Shown here piece by piece: positions 5,524 through 5,557 of a stretch of 5,557 nucleotides of DNA (position 1 is the first letter of the stretch; every line of letters starts with the position of its first letter). A program made the position numbers and the translations under genes. The notes beneath the pieces are model-generated. The model was given only the letters and a program-made list of their open reading frames with translations, ran no database searches and was not told the origin of the DNA. The stretch is from an uncultured Brevundimonas sp. (lineage in GTDB: Bacteria > Pseudomonadota > Alphaproteobacteria > Caulobacterales > Caulobacteraceae): the NCBI GenBank assembly GCA_946481425.1, contig CAMLNT010000160.1:1-5557 (forward strand), read 5' to 3'.

Positions 5524-5557
5524 ATGGGAAAGACCGGCTTCGAGCCTAGGGGTTGGC
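5524..5557 (+). CDS. Start of an unidentified gene cut by the window edge
   Basis: An ATG at 5524 is preceded by GGGAG (5512-5516) with a 7-nt gap, a good Shine-Dalgarno arrangement. The 11 visible codons read MGKTGFEPRGW and the frame is still open at the window end. A short N-terminus with F-x-P-x-GW resembles, from memory, small alphaproteobacterial proteins that continue into a helix-turn-helix-like segment, but 11 residues cannot establish a family. No function is assigned. Confidence 0.45.
   Translation, partial: MGKTGFEPRGW

Overview
This is a compact, GC-rich (by eye well above 60% G+C) bacterial chromosomal segment with closely packed genes. The gene set, the codon use and the long basic tail on the pseudouridine synthase suggest an alphaproteobacterium, most likely Caulobacterales (Brevundimonas- or Caulobacter-like). 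That placement is inferred from protein character; no search was run. Most of the window is ordinary housekeeping sequence.

Layout, left to right. (1) 1-557, plus strand: the 3' part of a RimJ/RimL-type GNAT acetyltransferase that enters from outside the window. (2) 550-1458, minus strand: a probable two-gene operon, tadA (tRNA adenosine deaminase) followed 6 bp later by a small lipoprotein with an MliC-like lysozyme-inhibitor domain. The lipoprotein gene overlaps the end of the GNAT gene tail to tail by 8 bp. (3) 1459-1541: an 83-bp divergent spacer. (4) 1542-3011, plus strand: an RluB/RsuA-family 23S rRNA pseudouridine synthase with a roughly 155-residue basic, repetitive C-terminal tail. 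(5) 3008-3928, minus strand: a CPBP (Abi) intramembrane metalloprotease, convergent with rluB; the two stop codons share one CTAG. (6) 3978-5335, plus strand: rsmD (16S rRNA guanine-N2 methyltransferase) and thiD (HMP/HMP-P kinase), coupled by an ATGA overlap. (7) 5336-5523: a repeat-rich spacer with a long imperfect hairpin and a cluster of TGACA/TGTCA motifs that includes a perfect dyad. It leads to a likely start codon at 5524 for a gene cut off by the window edge.

Three of the genes (tadA, rluB, rsmD) modify RNA of the translation apparatus: the tRNA wobble position, 23S rRNA and 16S rRNA. thiD belongs to thiamine pyrophosphate synthesis and appears to be expressed with rsmD. The protease, lipoprotein and acetyltransferase have no obvious role in that theme. 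I see no mobile elements, CRISPR arrays, tRNA or rRNA genes. The least ordinary parts are the RluB tail, the lysozyme-inhibitor-like lipoprotein that lacks an expected lysine, and the 5336-5557 spacer.
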